Shown in pieces: positions 1-6,947 of a stretch of 10,545 nt of DNA. This DNA is from Anaerolineales bacterium (lineage in GTDB: Bacteria > Chloroflexota > Anaerolineae > Anaerolineales > Villigracilaceae). Under the pieces are notes generated by a model that was not told where the DNA came from, did not search any database, and saw nothing but the letters and a program-made list of their open reading frames with translations. Within the stretch, counting starts at the first letter, position 1. Every line of letters begins with the position of its first letter. The DNA is taken from assembly GCA_016789485.1 (NCBI GenBank), contig JAEURE010000067.1, positions 1 to 10,545 on the forward strand. Direction: 5' to 3'. The translations under genes and the position numbers were made by a program.

Positions 1-198
1 TGGGCACTCGAAACAAAAATCAATCCCCTGGCTGATTACGCAATCTTTGATTTTGCATTTCCTGCAATGTTCGGGCTTGTTGACGTCCTGTCCGCGGCAG
101 CCCATGCAGGGATTCCTTTTCTTGAGGTGAACGTAACACACAGCACAGGTCATCCCGCATGGAGCCAGCATGTTTTCTGTGATGGCCGTCATTTGCAT
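1..198 (-). CDS. DUF3795-type cysteine-rich protein (partial, 3' end beyond window)
   Basis: The first 66 codons are visible; the C-terminus lies beyond position 1. The reading frame starts at ATG 198-196. An AGGGA Shine-Dalgarno-like site lies about 9 nt upstream, in the 18-bp gap after the GyrI-like gene's stop. Ten cysteines occur in the 66 residues (14, 18, 21, 31, 34, 45, 48, 53, 62, 65). The opening LAPCGMTCAVCY, the CxxC pair at 31-34 and the later C-x2-C pairs match the small DUF3795 family, which is thought to bind metal through its cysteines and has no established function. It is the last visible gene of the five-gene minus-strand operon. An open frame on the plus strand over the same bases is not supported. 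The family call is from memory of the Cys pattern; the operon placement is seen directly. Confidence 0.8.
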   Translation of the reverse strand, partial: MQMTAITENMLAPCGMTCAVCYVHLKKRNPCMGCRGQDVNKPEHCRKCKIKDCVISQGIDFCFECP

Positions 199-216
199 GA
201 TTGGATTTCCCTGATG

Positions 217-864
217 TTATATCTTTACAACAGGATGCCGCAACACAGTTTTCATCTTGTCAGGCGCAGCCTTGCGCGGATCGCTGAGATAGATCTCGTG
301 GTGTTTACCGCCTCTTGGCCCGACGTTATCTTCTAATCCATTCTCTGCTATGAATTCCTTCATGCGCTCGATGGTGGCGGGCTCGGTGGCATACGGCCCA
401 ATGTGCATGGTTTGGACGCACAGTCCCTCTTCAAAGTGGGCGAGCTTTATTTTGGAAAGCATTTCACTGTCACCCTTCTTCTTGCGGACTTGTTCGCGGG
501 CTTCTTCGAAAACCTCTTTGGTGATGACATCGGGCTGCATGATCATCAGCGTGTAGAACCAGTTGTCCTTCACGGTGATGTCGAAGAATCCGTCCTCCAC
601 CCACCACAGTCCTTCCAGCGCCATGACAGGGTAATCAATGGCATTCGTTTTTCGTTTTTTGAGCATGAACTTGAGTGTGTAAACCAGCCCATACAAAGCC
701 TGAGTCGCTTCCGCAAACCCCGGTGATTTCCCCGGCTCGGAGCCTTTTTCGATCGCGCCATCGACCATGGCAAATTGTAGGCTTGGCACTTGCACGGCTT
801 CGACCTTCTTTGCAGATGGTTGATACAGATGTTTGAATTGTTTTTTCAAGTCTAGAATTTTCAT
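217..864 (-). CDS. GyrI-like small-molecule-binding domain protein
   Basis: 215 aa. The start is the ATG at 864-862, preceded by AAGGAG with a 6-nt spacer. A longer in-frame extension to 1023 runs through the ClbS/DfsB gene and is not credible. The protein resembles stand-alone GyrI-like / AraC effector-binding-domain proteins (SOUL/Rob-type fold) with no DNA-binding domain. Family-like segments are QTMHIGPYATEPATIERM around 151-168 and HHEIYLSDPRKAAPDK around 188-203. The Glu at 190 is where such domains often contact a cationic ligand. A Trp/Tyr-rich middle (GLWWVEDGFF, NWFYTLMIMQP) would suit a hydrophobic ligand pocket. No signal peptide, so cytoplasmic. It lies 13 bp after the ClbS/DfsB gene and is co-transcribed with it. 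A ligand-binding or sequestering role is inferred; the ligand is unknown. Confidence 0.85.
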   Translation of the reverse strand: MKILDLKKQFKHLYQPSAKKVEAVQVPSLQFAMVDGAIEKGSEPGKSPGFAEATQALYGLVYTLKFMLKKRKTNAIDYPVMALEGLWWVEDGFFDITVKDNWFYTLMIMQPDVITKEVFEEAREQVRKKKGDSEMLSKIKLAHFEEGLCVQTMHIGPYATEPATIERMKEFIAENGLEDNVGPRGGKHHEIYLSDPRKAAPDKMKTVLRHPVVKI

Positions 865-877
865 GTTAATCTCCTTT

Positions 878-1372
878 TTACTCCTTGATCGCTTTCCGAA
901 TCGTTGTTCGTGCCCAGCGGTAGTGACTGCTTGTTGCAGAGACAAAATACGCCGCCAGCGGATTATTGTTCGCCCATTTGTACACTTTGCGCGTGAACAA
1001 TTCCTTTTCGGGGATGTCTTCAATCTCTTTCATGATCTTTTTGTACGAAGCCTTGAATGTCTTCATAATTTCTACAAGCGGCTTGTCTTTATGCTTAAGA
1101 AAGATAGCTTGATTAAGTTGCGGCAGTTTTCCCCAGTTGTATTTCTCCGAAGGTACGGCTGGGACTTTCCCTTTTTTACCTTCTGTGTACCATTTCATCA
1201 CCATCCCTTCCCATTCAAAGAGATGCGAGAGGACATCTTTCACCGCCCACTTGCCGATGACGTTGGGCTGGGACATTTGCTCGGGTGTCAGTGTGGCGAG
1301 GAATTCCTCCAGCGCGGCTCGTTCTGTCTGTGCGGCTTCAATGATCTGAGTTTTTGTTGTTGGTTTTGGCAT
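878..1372 (-). CDS. ClbS/DfsB family four-helix-bundle protein
   Basis: 164 aa, a usual length for the family (formerly DUF1706, DinB-like fold). The start ATG follows AAGGAAG with 5 nt spacing, in a 10-bp gap after the upstream gene. Visible signatures are the N-terminal amphipathic helix with TKTQIIEAAQTERAALEEFL, then IGKWAVKDVLSHLFEWEGM (residues 39-57), the middle NWGKLPQLNQAIF segment, and a C-terminal YFVSATSSHYRWARTTIRK helix. His 50 and His 150 sit where DinB-like proteins often place metal ligands. The founding member ClbS protects against colibactin, and DfsB is a related protein. Most homologues outside colibactin loci have unknown substrates, so no such role is claimed here. This is a different family from the DNA polymerase IV gene also called dinB at 3393-4556. 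Confidence 0.88.
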   Translation of the reverse strand: MPKPTTKTQIIEAAQTERAALEEFLATLTPEQMSQPNVIGKWAVKDVLSHLFEWEGMVMKWYTEGKKGKVPAVPSEKYNWGKLPQLNQAIFLKHKDKPLVEIMKTFKASYKKIMKEIEDIPEKELFTRKVYKWANNNPLAAYFVSATSSHYRWARTTIRKAIKE

Positions 1373-1382
1373 GTTGTCTTCC

Positions 1383-2354
1383 TTAATGATTATTCCTTTT
1401 CGATATTCGTTGAACGAATAATGTCAGCCCTTTTGACGGAACTTTCTTTTGGCTGAAATCCCAATCTTTCCAAGCCGTCCAAATGGATTCGGAGATATAT
1501 CGTCCATTACCATCCGCTTTGGATTCGACCAGGTTCAACATTTCCTTAAAGCGCTTATCTTTCCACGCCCATTTGAAATGGCTGAGCACATCCAACACAT
1601 GCAGAATGTCGTACCAGAACAGTGGAGCCTTGAGCTTGCGGAAGTCCGTGCCCATGAAGAACATATAAGGATGGCGTTCCATGCTTTCATCCCAAAGAGA
1701 GAGTAAAGTTTCCACGCCGATCTTTGCAGATTTTCTCTCATGTAACTCTGGGACATGCGCCAGTACTTTCAACATCACCAAAGTTGCATATGGACATGGA
1801 TCATTTTTTCGTCCCGGCCCGCGAAACTTTCCCAACTCTGGCGAGACAGTACAAGGCCAGCCATTCTCGCAGAGGAGTCCATTCAAATATTCAAGTGATT
1901 TTTGCACACGAGGATCATGGTGCATTCCCATTTGGATCAAGGAAGCAAGCACAACGGGCGCGTCGCACAATGCCCAAGCCCATGTGTCTTTTCCACTTCC
2001 GCCGAAATGCACAGGGACATTCGTTGGCAATTGGAAGGGTCCCTGCTCAGATTGACGTTCCATCACCTTGTCCACGATCTTCTTCACTGGTGTGTCGTTA
2101 ACATTCAATCCCAACTCTGCGATGAATTCCAGTTTGTGAAAGGACTGACTGGCAGATTTGTGGCTATTCAACACGGTGCCAGGCCAGTCAATCAACTCGG
2201 CAAGTAATGTTTGAATTTTCGGGTTAGTTAGCATGGCTTTGCGCGCCGCAATAACTTTCGGATCGTTCAGCGGCTGTTCGAGCAAATCCACCCGTGTTCG
2301 ATATTCGACCCATGGTTCACCTTGCAAAAGCCATTCGATAGTTTCATTATTCAT
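1383..2354 (-). CDS. Prenyltransferase/squalene-cyclase-like alpha/alpha repeat protein, function unknown
   Basis: 323 aa. The ATG at 2354-2352 overlaps the TGA of the upstream WYL regulator (ATGA), so translation is probably coupled; only a distant AGGA lies upstream. The frame stays open for 60 codons further up, but that stretch is inside the regulator gene. The sequence resembles conserved bacterial proteins with a prenyltransferase / squalene oxidase-type alpha-alpha toroid. Visible pieces are NETIEWLLQGEPWVEYRTRVDL at the N-terminus, CENGWPCTVSPELGKFRGPG around 162-181, a PLFWYDILHVLDVLS segment around 244-258, and a WKDWDFSQKKVPSKGLTLFVQRI C-terminal signature (spans about 295-317). 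No DXDD cyclase motif is visible, so terpene cyclisation should not be assumed. No signal peptide or membrane helix is seen. It sits directly behind a WYL regulator, suggesting it is that regulator's main target. Confidence 0.78.
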   Translation of the reverse strand: MNNETIEWLLQGEPWVEYRTRVDLLEQPLNDPKVIAARKAMLTNPKIQTLLAELIDWPGTVLNSHKSASQSFHKLEFIAELGLNVNDTPVKKIVDKVMERQSEQGPFQLPTNVPVHFGGSGKDTWAWALCDAPVVLASLIQMGMHHDPRVQKSLEYLNGLLCENGWPCTVSPELGKFRGPGRKNDPCPYATLVMLKVLAHVPELHERKSAKIGVETLLSLWDESMERHPYMFFMGTDFRKLKAPLFWYDILHVLDVLSHFKWAWKDKRFKEMLNLVESKADGNGRYISESIWTAWKDWDFSQKKVPSKGLTLFVQRISKRNNH

Positions 2355-3307
2355 GGTTTGTATTTTCCTGCGGTCACTTCTAGCCATTCCATAACCATTA
2401 TCCGAAGTTCGGGTGGCTCCAACACTTCCACGGCGGGTCCATACGCCAGTGTTGTACTGGCTGCCCATTCGAGAGTGGGAGAGGAGAGTGTGACTTCCAC
2501 CGAGCCGTCTGTTTGCGGTTCGACCGTTTCCCAATATGATTGATTGCCCGCGACCATATTTGCATGTGCTGGTTCAAAGCGCAGACGCGCAGTGATCTGC
2601 TGCTGTGTTTGCATCTCGTTCTTCAAATATTCTTGCAAGTTGAAATCGGGAGATTGAGTAAAGGACGTTTCCAGCAAGCTAACTTCGAAAATACGATCCA
2701 CGCGAAAAGTGCGGATTTCCTGATGAACATGGCAGAACCCAATCACGTACCACCAGCCCCAGCGATGGACGAGCGCGTACGGGTCGAGTCCGCGCTGCGA
2801 TGGATGCGGAACCTGATTGCTCTGATACTTCATGCTCACACTGCGATGTTCGCGAATTGCACGGCGCAGTTTTTCCAGCGCGGGGGTTTGCGCCTTCAGA
2901 TCGGCGCGATTCATTCCTGTAGCAACGAGCGAACCACGCGCCCATGTCACTTCACGGGTCTGCTCTTCGGGCAGCAGATTTTCCAGCTTTGCCAATGCTC
3001 CCTGCGCAGATTCACGGTACAAGTCACCCCATAATTCCTGTACCAAACCTGTCCCCAAAACGACTGCCACAGCTTCTTCGAGTGTGAAAACCAGCGGCGG
3101 CATTTTGTAACCACGAACGAGCGAGAACCCACCATATGGCCCGCGCTCCGAATAGACGGGGATTCCCATTTCATCCAGCATCTCAAAATAGCGGTGGACA
3201 GTACGCAGCGAAACGCCGAGCTTGCCAGCGAGTTCAGATGCCTTCTGGTTGGGCTGGTTTTGCAACAGGAAGATGAGCGTGATCAGGCGGGTGGCGGTGT
3301 TGTTCAT
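2351..3307 (-). CDS. WYL-domain HTH transcriptional regulator (YafY-like)
   Basis: 318 aa, normal length for the family. Residues 5-62 form a winged HTH of the DeoR/HTH_11 type (SELAGKLGVSLRTVHRYFEML followed by a SERGPYGGFSL wing; spans about 24-64). Residues about 145-210 are the WYL domain, with WWYVIGF at 185-191 and RTFRVDRI at 199-206. Residues about 235-315 are the C-terminal WCX extension. WYL domains are thought to sense nucleic-acid or small-molecule ligands, so this is a ligand-responsive DNA-binding protein. It is the first gene of the minus-strand operon and ends in an ATGA overlap with the next gene. No good Shine-Dalgarno is seen before the ATG at 3307-3305. A TATACT -10-like box (3331-3326, minus) and a 17-bp palindrome (3331-3369) lie just upstream and could be its promoter and operator. 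Confidence 0.92.
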   Translation of the reverse strand: MNNTATRLITLIFLLQNQPNQKASELAGKLGVSLRTVHRYFEMLDEMGIPVYSERGPYGGFSLVRGYKMPPLVFTLEEAVAVVLGTGLVQELWGDLYRESAQGALAKLENLLPEEQTREVTWARGSLVATGMNRADLKAQTPALEKLRRAIREHRSVSMKYQSNQVPHPSQRGLDPYALVHRWGWWYVIGFCHVHQEIRTFRVDRIFEVSLLETSFTQSPDFNLQEYLKNEMQTQQQITARLRFEPAHANMVAGNQSYWETVEPQTDGSVEVTLSSPTLEWAASTTLAYGPAVEVLEPPELRIMVMEWLEVTAGKYKP

Positions 3308-3330
3308 TGTGTCACATCCATGAAAAGTAT

Positions 3331-3369
3331 AAAGCGGGTATATGTCAAATTATGACATATACCCGCTTT
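3331..3369. promoter_or_regulatory. Perfect 17-bp inverted repeat between dinB and the WYL regulator
   Basis: The arms are 3331-3347 (AAAGCGGGTATATGTCA) and 3353-3369, fully complementary, around the 5-nt spacer AATTA. In the direction of transcription the stem follows the dinB stop by 23 nt. It is followed by TTTATACTTTTC, so it could act as a dinB terminator with an imperfect U-tract. It also ends only 23 bp before the WYL regulator ATG and overlaps a TATACT -10-like box, which is where an autoregulatory operator would be expected. The sequence supports the structure; which role applies cannot be decided from it. Confidence 0.75.
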
Positions 3370-3392
3370 GCAAAGAATATCAGTTTTCAGAT

Positions 3393-4556
3393 TTATTCCC
3401 CTTTGTAGATGACATCCCTTCCATACTTTTCCTGAAGTTGATCCACAACCTCCTGCAGCGTGCGGGATTTTTCGCTTCCTGCGTCCCACAAGCTGAGCTG
3501 CCGTACTGGGGCACCGATTCCGCTGACGCCGACTCCGATCAAGCGAACGGCCTGATTCGGCTTTCGGACGGTTTTCATTAATTTCACTGCCGCGTGAAAG
3601 ATTTCATCCTCATTATCTGTAGAAGTGGGTAACGTGGTTTGCCTTGATAACGTTGTGAAATCAGACCAGCGAATTTTTAACTTGATGGTTTTTCCTGCAA
3701 GGTCATTCTTTCGTAATTGATGCGCTACATCCTTGGATTGTTCGCGCAAAGTTTTTTCGAGGGTCTTTTCATCGCGTACATCCACGTTGAACGTGGTTTC
3801 CTGGCTGATGGATTTTGTCTCGTACTCTGTCACGATGGGACGGTTATCAATGCCCTGCGCGTGATGCCACAAGTCGCGTCCATTTTCACCGAAGAGATTG
3901 ACGAGTTCCTTCTCTGGCCAGTTGGCAATATCACCGATGGTGTGGATGCCAAGCTCGGTTAATCTTGCGGAAGTTTTTGGTCCCACACCCCAAAGCATAT
4001 CCGCTGGGAGGGAAGCGAGGAATTTTGCTTCATCGCCTGCGGGGACGATGGTCAATCCAAATGGCGGTTCGGTTTTGTTCTTGCTGGATTTTTTGCCGAC
4101 TTCCGTGGCGATCTTTGCCACGAGTTTGTTGGATGCAATTCCGATGGAACTGGGTAACTGCAATTCGATTTTGATATCCGCTTGCAGGTCCATTGCGAGG
4201 CGTGCAGGAGACTCATCAATGTCTGAGATGTCGAGAAAGGCTTCATCGATGGAGATCTGTTCGACCATGGGAGTCAAATTCCGCAATTTTTCCATCACTT
4301 GTTCGGAGTATTCTCCATACAGCCTGTGCCGTCCCGGGACGATGATGAGCTGCCTGCACAATTGCAACGCGCGAGACATCGGCATGGCACTGCGGACACC
4401 CATTGCGCGCGCCGCATACGAACAGGACGCGACTACGCCGCGTTCGTTCGGCTTGCCGCCCACTGCAAAAGGTTTGCCGCGCAGATCGGGGTTTTGCGTT
4501 TCCTCGACTGAGCAATAGAACGCATCGAGATCCAAATGAAGAATGGTGCGGGGCAT
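3393..4556 (-). CDS. dinB: DNA polymerase IV (Y-family translesion polymerase)
   Basis: 387 aa, slightly longer than E. coli Pol IV (351 aa). The fingers/palm start HLDLDAFYCSVEE carries metal ligand Asp9, and SIDEAFLD supplies Asp104 and Glu105, so the active site is intact. Tyr14 occupies the steric-gate position that excludes ribonucleotides; E. coli DinB has Phe there and archaeal Dpo4 has Tyr. The helix-hairpin-helix thumb is WGVGPKTSARLTELGIHTIG around 189-208. The little-finger domain follows, about 245-350. Gln353-Leu-Ser-Leu-Trp357 (QLSLW) is a good match to the QLSLF-type beta-clamp-binding motif, so it should be recruited to the sliding clamp. It extends synthesis across damaged bases with low fidelity. 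It appears monocistronic and diverges from the secreted-protein gene at 4751. No LexA box could be recognised. Confidence 0.97.
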   Translation of the reverse strand: MPRTILHLDLDAFYCSVEETQNPDLRGKPFAVGGKPNERGVVASCSYAARAMGVRSAMPMSRALQLCRQLIIVPGRHRLYGEYSEQVMEKLRNLTPMVEQISIDEAFLDISDIDESPARLAMDLQADIKIELQLPSSIGIASNKLVAKIATEVGKKSSKNKTEPPFGLTIVPAGDEAKFLASLPADMLWGVGPKTSARLTELGIHTIGDIANWPEKELVNLFGENGRDLWHHAQGIDNRPIVTEYETKSISQETTFNVDVRDEKTLEKTLREQSKDVAHQLRKNDLAGKTIKLKIRWSDFTTLSRQTTLPTSTDNEDEIFHAAVKLMKTVRKPNQAVRLIGVGVSGIGAPVRQLSLWDAGSEKSRTLQEVVDQLQEKYGRDVIYKGE

Positions 4557-4563
4557 GTCTGCA

Positions 4564-4593
4564 ATTATAGTGCAATGCTTTCAGGATTCGATT
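4564..4593 (-). promoter_or_regulatory. Predicted dinB promoter, leaderless arrangement
   Basis: A perfect TATAAT lies at 4569-4564 on the minus strand, only 7 nt before the dinB ATG. Transcription would therefore begin at or next to the A of the start codon, giving a leaderless mRNA; no Shine-Dalgarno could exist in such a transcript. TCGAAT at 4591-4586 sits 16 bp upstream of the -10 and is a poor match to the -35 consensus. The -10 is clear; the -35 assignment is weak. Confidence 0.55.
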
Positions 4594-4643
4594 TCATGTG
4601 TAATTAAGGGGGAAAGAGGCGGTTAAATCGACCTTTTCTCTTA

Positions 4644-4672
4644 TTGAACATTTGTTAAAGAAAAGTTATACT
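4644..4672 (+). promoter_or_regulatory. Sigma70-type promoter for the secreted Ig-like protein
   Basis: TTGAAC (4644-4649) and TATACT (4667-4672) are separated by exactly 17 bp, a near-consensus housekeeping promoter. Predicted initiation is around 4679, giving a leader of about 70 nt before the ATG at 4751. The leader ends in a strong ribosome-binding site, GGAGG at 4741-4745, with a 5-nt spacer. Confidence 0.75.
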
Positions 4673-4750
4673 AGGGATGGCGTATAGTCATAAGGAACTT
4701 TTTTCGGTTTTGCAACGTTATTATTTAGCATTGATTTGATGGAGGAAGAA

Positions 4751-6862
4751 ATGAAATTTGTAACGAAACTTGGAACCGCCTTGCTCTTGATCGCCTTGAT
4801 GGTGTCTGTTTTGCCGGTGACGGCGGCACAGCCCGTAAAGGCCGCAACATGCTACTGGGCACAATTCATCGCCGATGTAACTGTTCCGGACGGCACAAGC
4901 TATGCGCCCGGCACCGCCTTTCAAAAAACCTGGCGGTTGAAAAATATTGGCACCTGTGCCTGGAATGTCAATGATGTATCTTTGATCCATGATAGCGGCG
5001 AGAAGATGGGTGCGCCTGCTACCGTAGCCTTGCCCACCACCGTTAATCCCGGGCAAACCGTGGATATCACCGTGAATATGACCGCACCCAGCACGGCAGG
5101 TCATTACTTTGGCTACTACAAATTTAAGAATGCATCTGGCGCTGTGTTTGGCATTGGTTCAACCGCGAATAAATCGTTCTGGGTTGAGATCAATGTTTCC
5201 TCCTCTGCCGGCACAGGCTATGACTTTACCGCGAATGCGGCATCCGCCGCATGGTCCAGCGGCGCGGGCGCATTGACCTTCCCTGTTGCTGATAACAGCG
5301 CCAGCGGCTTTGCCTTGAAATTGGACAGACCCAAACTGGAAAGCGGAATTGAATCTGCCCAGGCTGGTTTACTGCTTGCCCCCAATAACGTAAACAACGG
5401 TTTTGTCCAGGGATCTTACCCTGCTTTCAGAGTACAAAATGGTGACCGTTTCCAGGCGACCATCGGCTGCGAATATGGCGCCACCACTTGTTATGTCGCC
5501 TACCGTCTTGATTATCAGATCGGTAACGGTGCTGTCAAAACCTTCTGGACATTCCGTGAAAAATATGAAGGTTGGACGTACAACGTCAACCTTAACTTAA
5601 GTTCGCTGGCTGGTCAGGATGTAAAGTTCATCCTCGTCTCTTCCGCCTACGGTTCACCGGCAGGCGACCGTTCGTTGTGGGTGAACCCCATCATCTCGCG
5701 TCCGGGTGGAGGCACTCCTCCAACAATCACACCAACTGTGACAGGTACGCCTCCAACCCCAACCCCAACGAAATCCATCACACCGAGCCCGAATGCATGT
5801 GACCGCGCTCAATTTGTTGCAGACGTCACCGTTCCAGACGGTACATCCCTCGCGCCGGGCATTGGCTTCACAAAGACCTGGCGTTTGAAGAACGTCGGCA
5901 CCTGCACGTGGACGAACTACAGCCTGATCTTTGACTCCGGCGAAAAGATGGGCGGACCTGATTCCGCAACCATCCCCACTTCCGTGGCGCCCGGTCAAAC
6001 GGTGGATATTACCGTCCAATTGACCACACCCACTACTGGCGGTACCTATCGCGGTTATTGGAAACTCAAGAGCAATAGCGGTGTCCCGTTTGGCATTGGT
6101 TCTGGTGGAACCAAATCCTTCTGGGTTGAGATCAAAGTGGCAGGCACCGGCATCAATCCCGGAACCGCTACAAAGACCAACACTCCCGGCACACCGGTTA
6201 CACCTGCCACTCCAGTGGCTGGCACGAGCTACGACTTCGTTGCCAATGTTTGTGCAGCAACCTGGTATAGCGGTGCAGGTCAATTGCCGTGCCCTGGCAG
6301 TGATGGCGATGCAAAGGGTTTTGTGCTGATCGCCAATCCATCCCGAATGGAAAACGGAGTTAACGACAGCCGCCCCGGTTTGATCACCTTCCCGCAGAAT
6401 GTGAACAATGGCTACATTCAAGGTATTTACCCCGTCTACAAAGTGAAGGCTGGTGACAAATTCCGCACCATCGTCAATTGTGAAAGCGGCGCCACCTCCT
6501 GCTACGTGGTCTTCCGCCTTGATTATTCCCTCACGGGTAGTTCATCCATTCAGACCTTCTGGGCATTCGTTGAAAAATACGAAGGCGGCATTTACACAGC
6601 AGATATCGACCTCAGCGCTCTTGCCGGGAAAGATGTGAAATTCATCCTCAGCGTCCTTTCCACGGGTTCGCCCGCAGGCGACCGCGCGCTTTGGGTTGCA
6701 CCCATCATCTATAACGCTTCGGCTGCCCCCGCTACTGTCACACCGACCGTAACCACTGCGCCGGCATCTCCAACAGTTACAAACACGGTTGCTGCCCCAT
6801 CGGCAACACCAACTCCAACTTCAACATCGACCGTTACACCGACGGCAACGGCGACCCCATAA
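4751..6862 (+). CDS. Secreted protein with two NBR1-type Ig-like domains in a duplicated two-domain unit
   Basis: 703 aa. ATG 4751 is chosen because GGAGG lies 5 nt upstream and the signal peptide then starts correctly (MKFVTK, a hydrophobic core to about 22, cleavage near VKAA at about 32). Residues 34-149 and 350-463 are two copies of an Ig-like domain of the type first named in human NBR1, common in Anaerolineae exoproteins; both share VTVPDGTS, KTWRLKN.GTC, PGQTVDITV and FGIGS..KSFWVEI. Each is followed by a second, unrecognised, probably beta-rich domain (157-316 and 494-654) with shared NNVNNG-like, FRLDY-like, EKYEG and GSPAGDR.LWV.PII segments. Thr/Pro linkers (about 320-349, 464-492) separate the units, and a Thr/Pro/Ala tail (about 658-703) ends the protein without a sorting signal or membrane helix. 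It has no visible catalytic motif, so an adhesive, structural or carbohydrate-binding role is only a guess. Confidence 0.9.
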   Translation: MKFVTKLGTALLLIALMVSVLPVTAAQPVKAATCYWAQFIADVTVPDGTSYAPGTAFQKTWRLKNIGTCAWNVNDVSLIHDSGEKMGAPATVALPTTVNPGQTVDITVNMTAPSTAGHYFGYYKFKNASGAVFGIGSTANKSFWVEINVSSSAGTGYDFTANAASAAWSSGAGALTFPVADNSASGFALKLDRPKLESGIESAQAGLLLAPNNVNNGFVQGSYPAFRVQNGDRFQATIGCEYGATTCYVAYRLDYQIGNGAVKTFWTFREKYEGWTYNVNLNLSSLAGQDVKFILVSSAYGSPAGDRSLWVNPIISRPGGGTPPTITPTVTGTPPTPTPTKSITPSPNACDRAQFVADVTVPDGTSLAPGIGFTKTWRLKNVGTCTWTNYSLIFDSGEKMGGPDSATIPTSVAPGQTVDITVQLTTPTTGGTYRGYWKLKSNSGVPFGIGSGGTKSFWVEIKVAGTGINPGTATKTNTPGTPVTPATPVAGTSYDFVANVCAATWYSGAGQLPCPGSDGDAKGFVLIANPSRMENGVNDSRPGLITFPQNVNNGYIQGIYPVYKVKAGDKFRTIVNCESGATSCYVVFRLDYSLTGSSSIQTFWAFVEKYEGGIYTADIDLSALAGKDVKFILSVLSTGSPAGDRALWVAPIIYNASAAPATVTPTVTTAPASPTVTNTVAAPSATPTPTSTSTVTPTATATP
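4850..6712 (+). repeat. Internal tandem duplication of an Ig-like plus beta-domain unit
   Basis: Unit 1 spans about 4850-5698 and unit 2 about 5798-6712. Each contains an Ig-like module (4850-5197 and 5798-6139) and a second module (5219-5698 and 6230-6712), in the same order and nearly the same length. The Ig-like copies are more alike than the second modules. The linkers differ in length and sequence, so this is an old duplication and not an assembly artefact. Confidence 0.85.
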
Positions 6863-6876
6863 ATTGCCCGATCTAC

Positions 6877-6912
6877 AAAGTTCCCGTTGTCGCAAGACGA
6901 CGGGAACTTTTC
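6877..6912 (+). terminator. Intrinsic terminator after the secreted-protein gene
   Basis: Arms 6877-6891 and 6896-6910 form a 15-bp stem with one G-U wobble, closed by a GCAA (GNRA-type) tetraloop and followed by a short U-run (CTTTTC). It begins 14 nt after the stop codon. It lies between the two plus-strand envelope genes, so full read-through into the lipoprotein is not expected, although the U-run is short enough to allow leakage. Confidence 0.8.
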
Positions 6913-6947
6913 AATTAAGGGTTCGTCCTTTTTCGTAAGGAGATTTA

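Noticed and set aside
1..336. Open plus-strand frame at the left edge
   Set aside because: It has no recognisable family, overlaps two well-supported minus-strand genes, and mirrors the Cys-rich DUF3795 coding sequence.
878..1372. Colibactin resistance protein
   Set aside because: The family match to ClbS is good, but no colibactin-type synthesis genes are seen and most relatives have unknown substrates.
1383..2354. Functional terpene cyclase
   Set aside because: The fold resembles the cyclase toroid, but no DXDD catalytic motif or QW repeat pattern is visible and the protein is only 323 aa.
4557..4600. LexA/SOS box upstream of dinB
   Set aside because: No palindrome resembling known LexA operators is seen around the promoter.
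5654..6421. 255-codon minus-strand frame antisense to the secreted protein
   Set aside because: The Gly/Cys-rich translation arises opposite Thr/Pro- and Ala-rich codons of the real gene, with no start signal.
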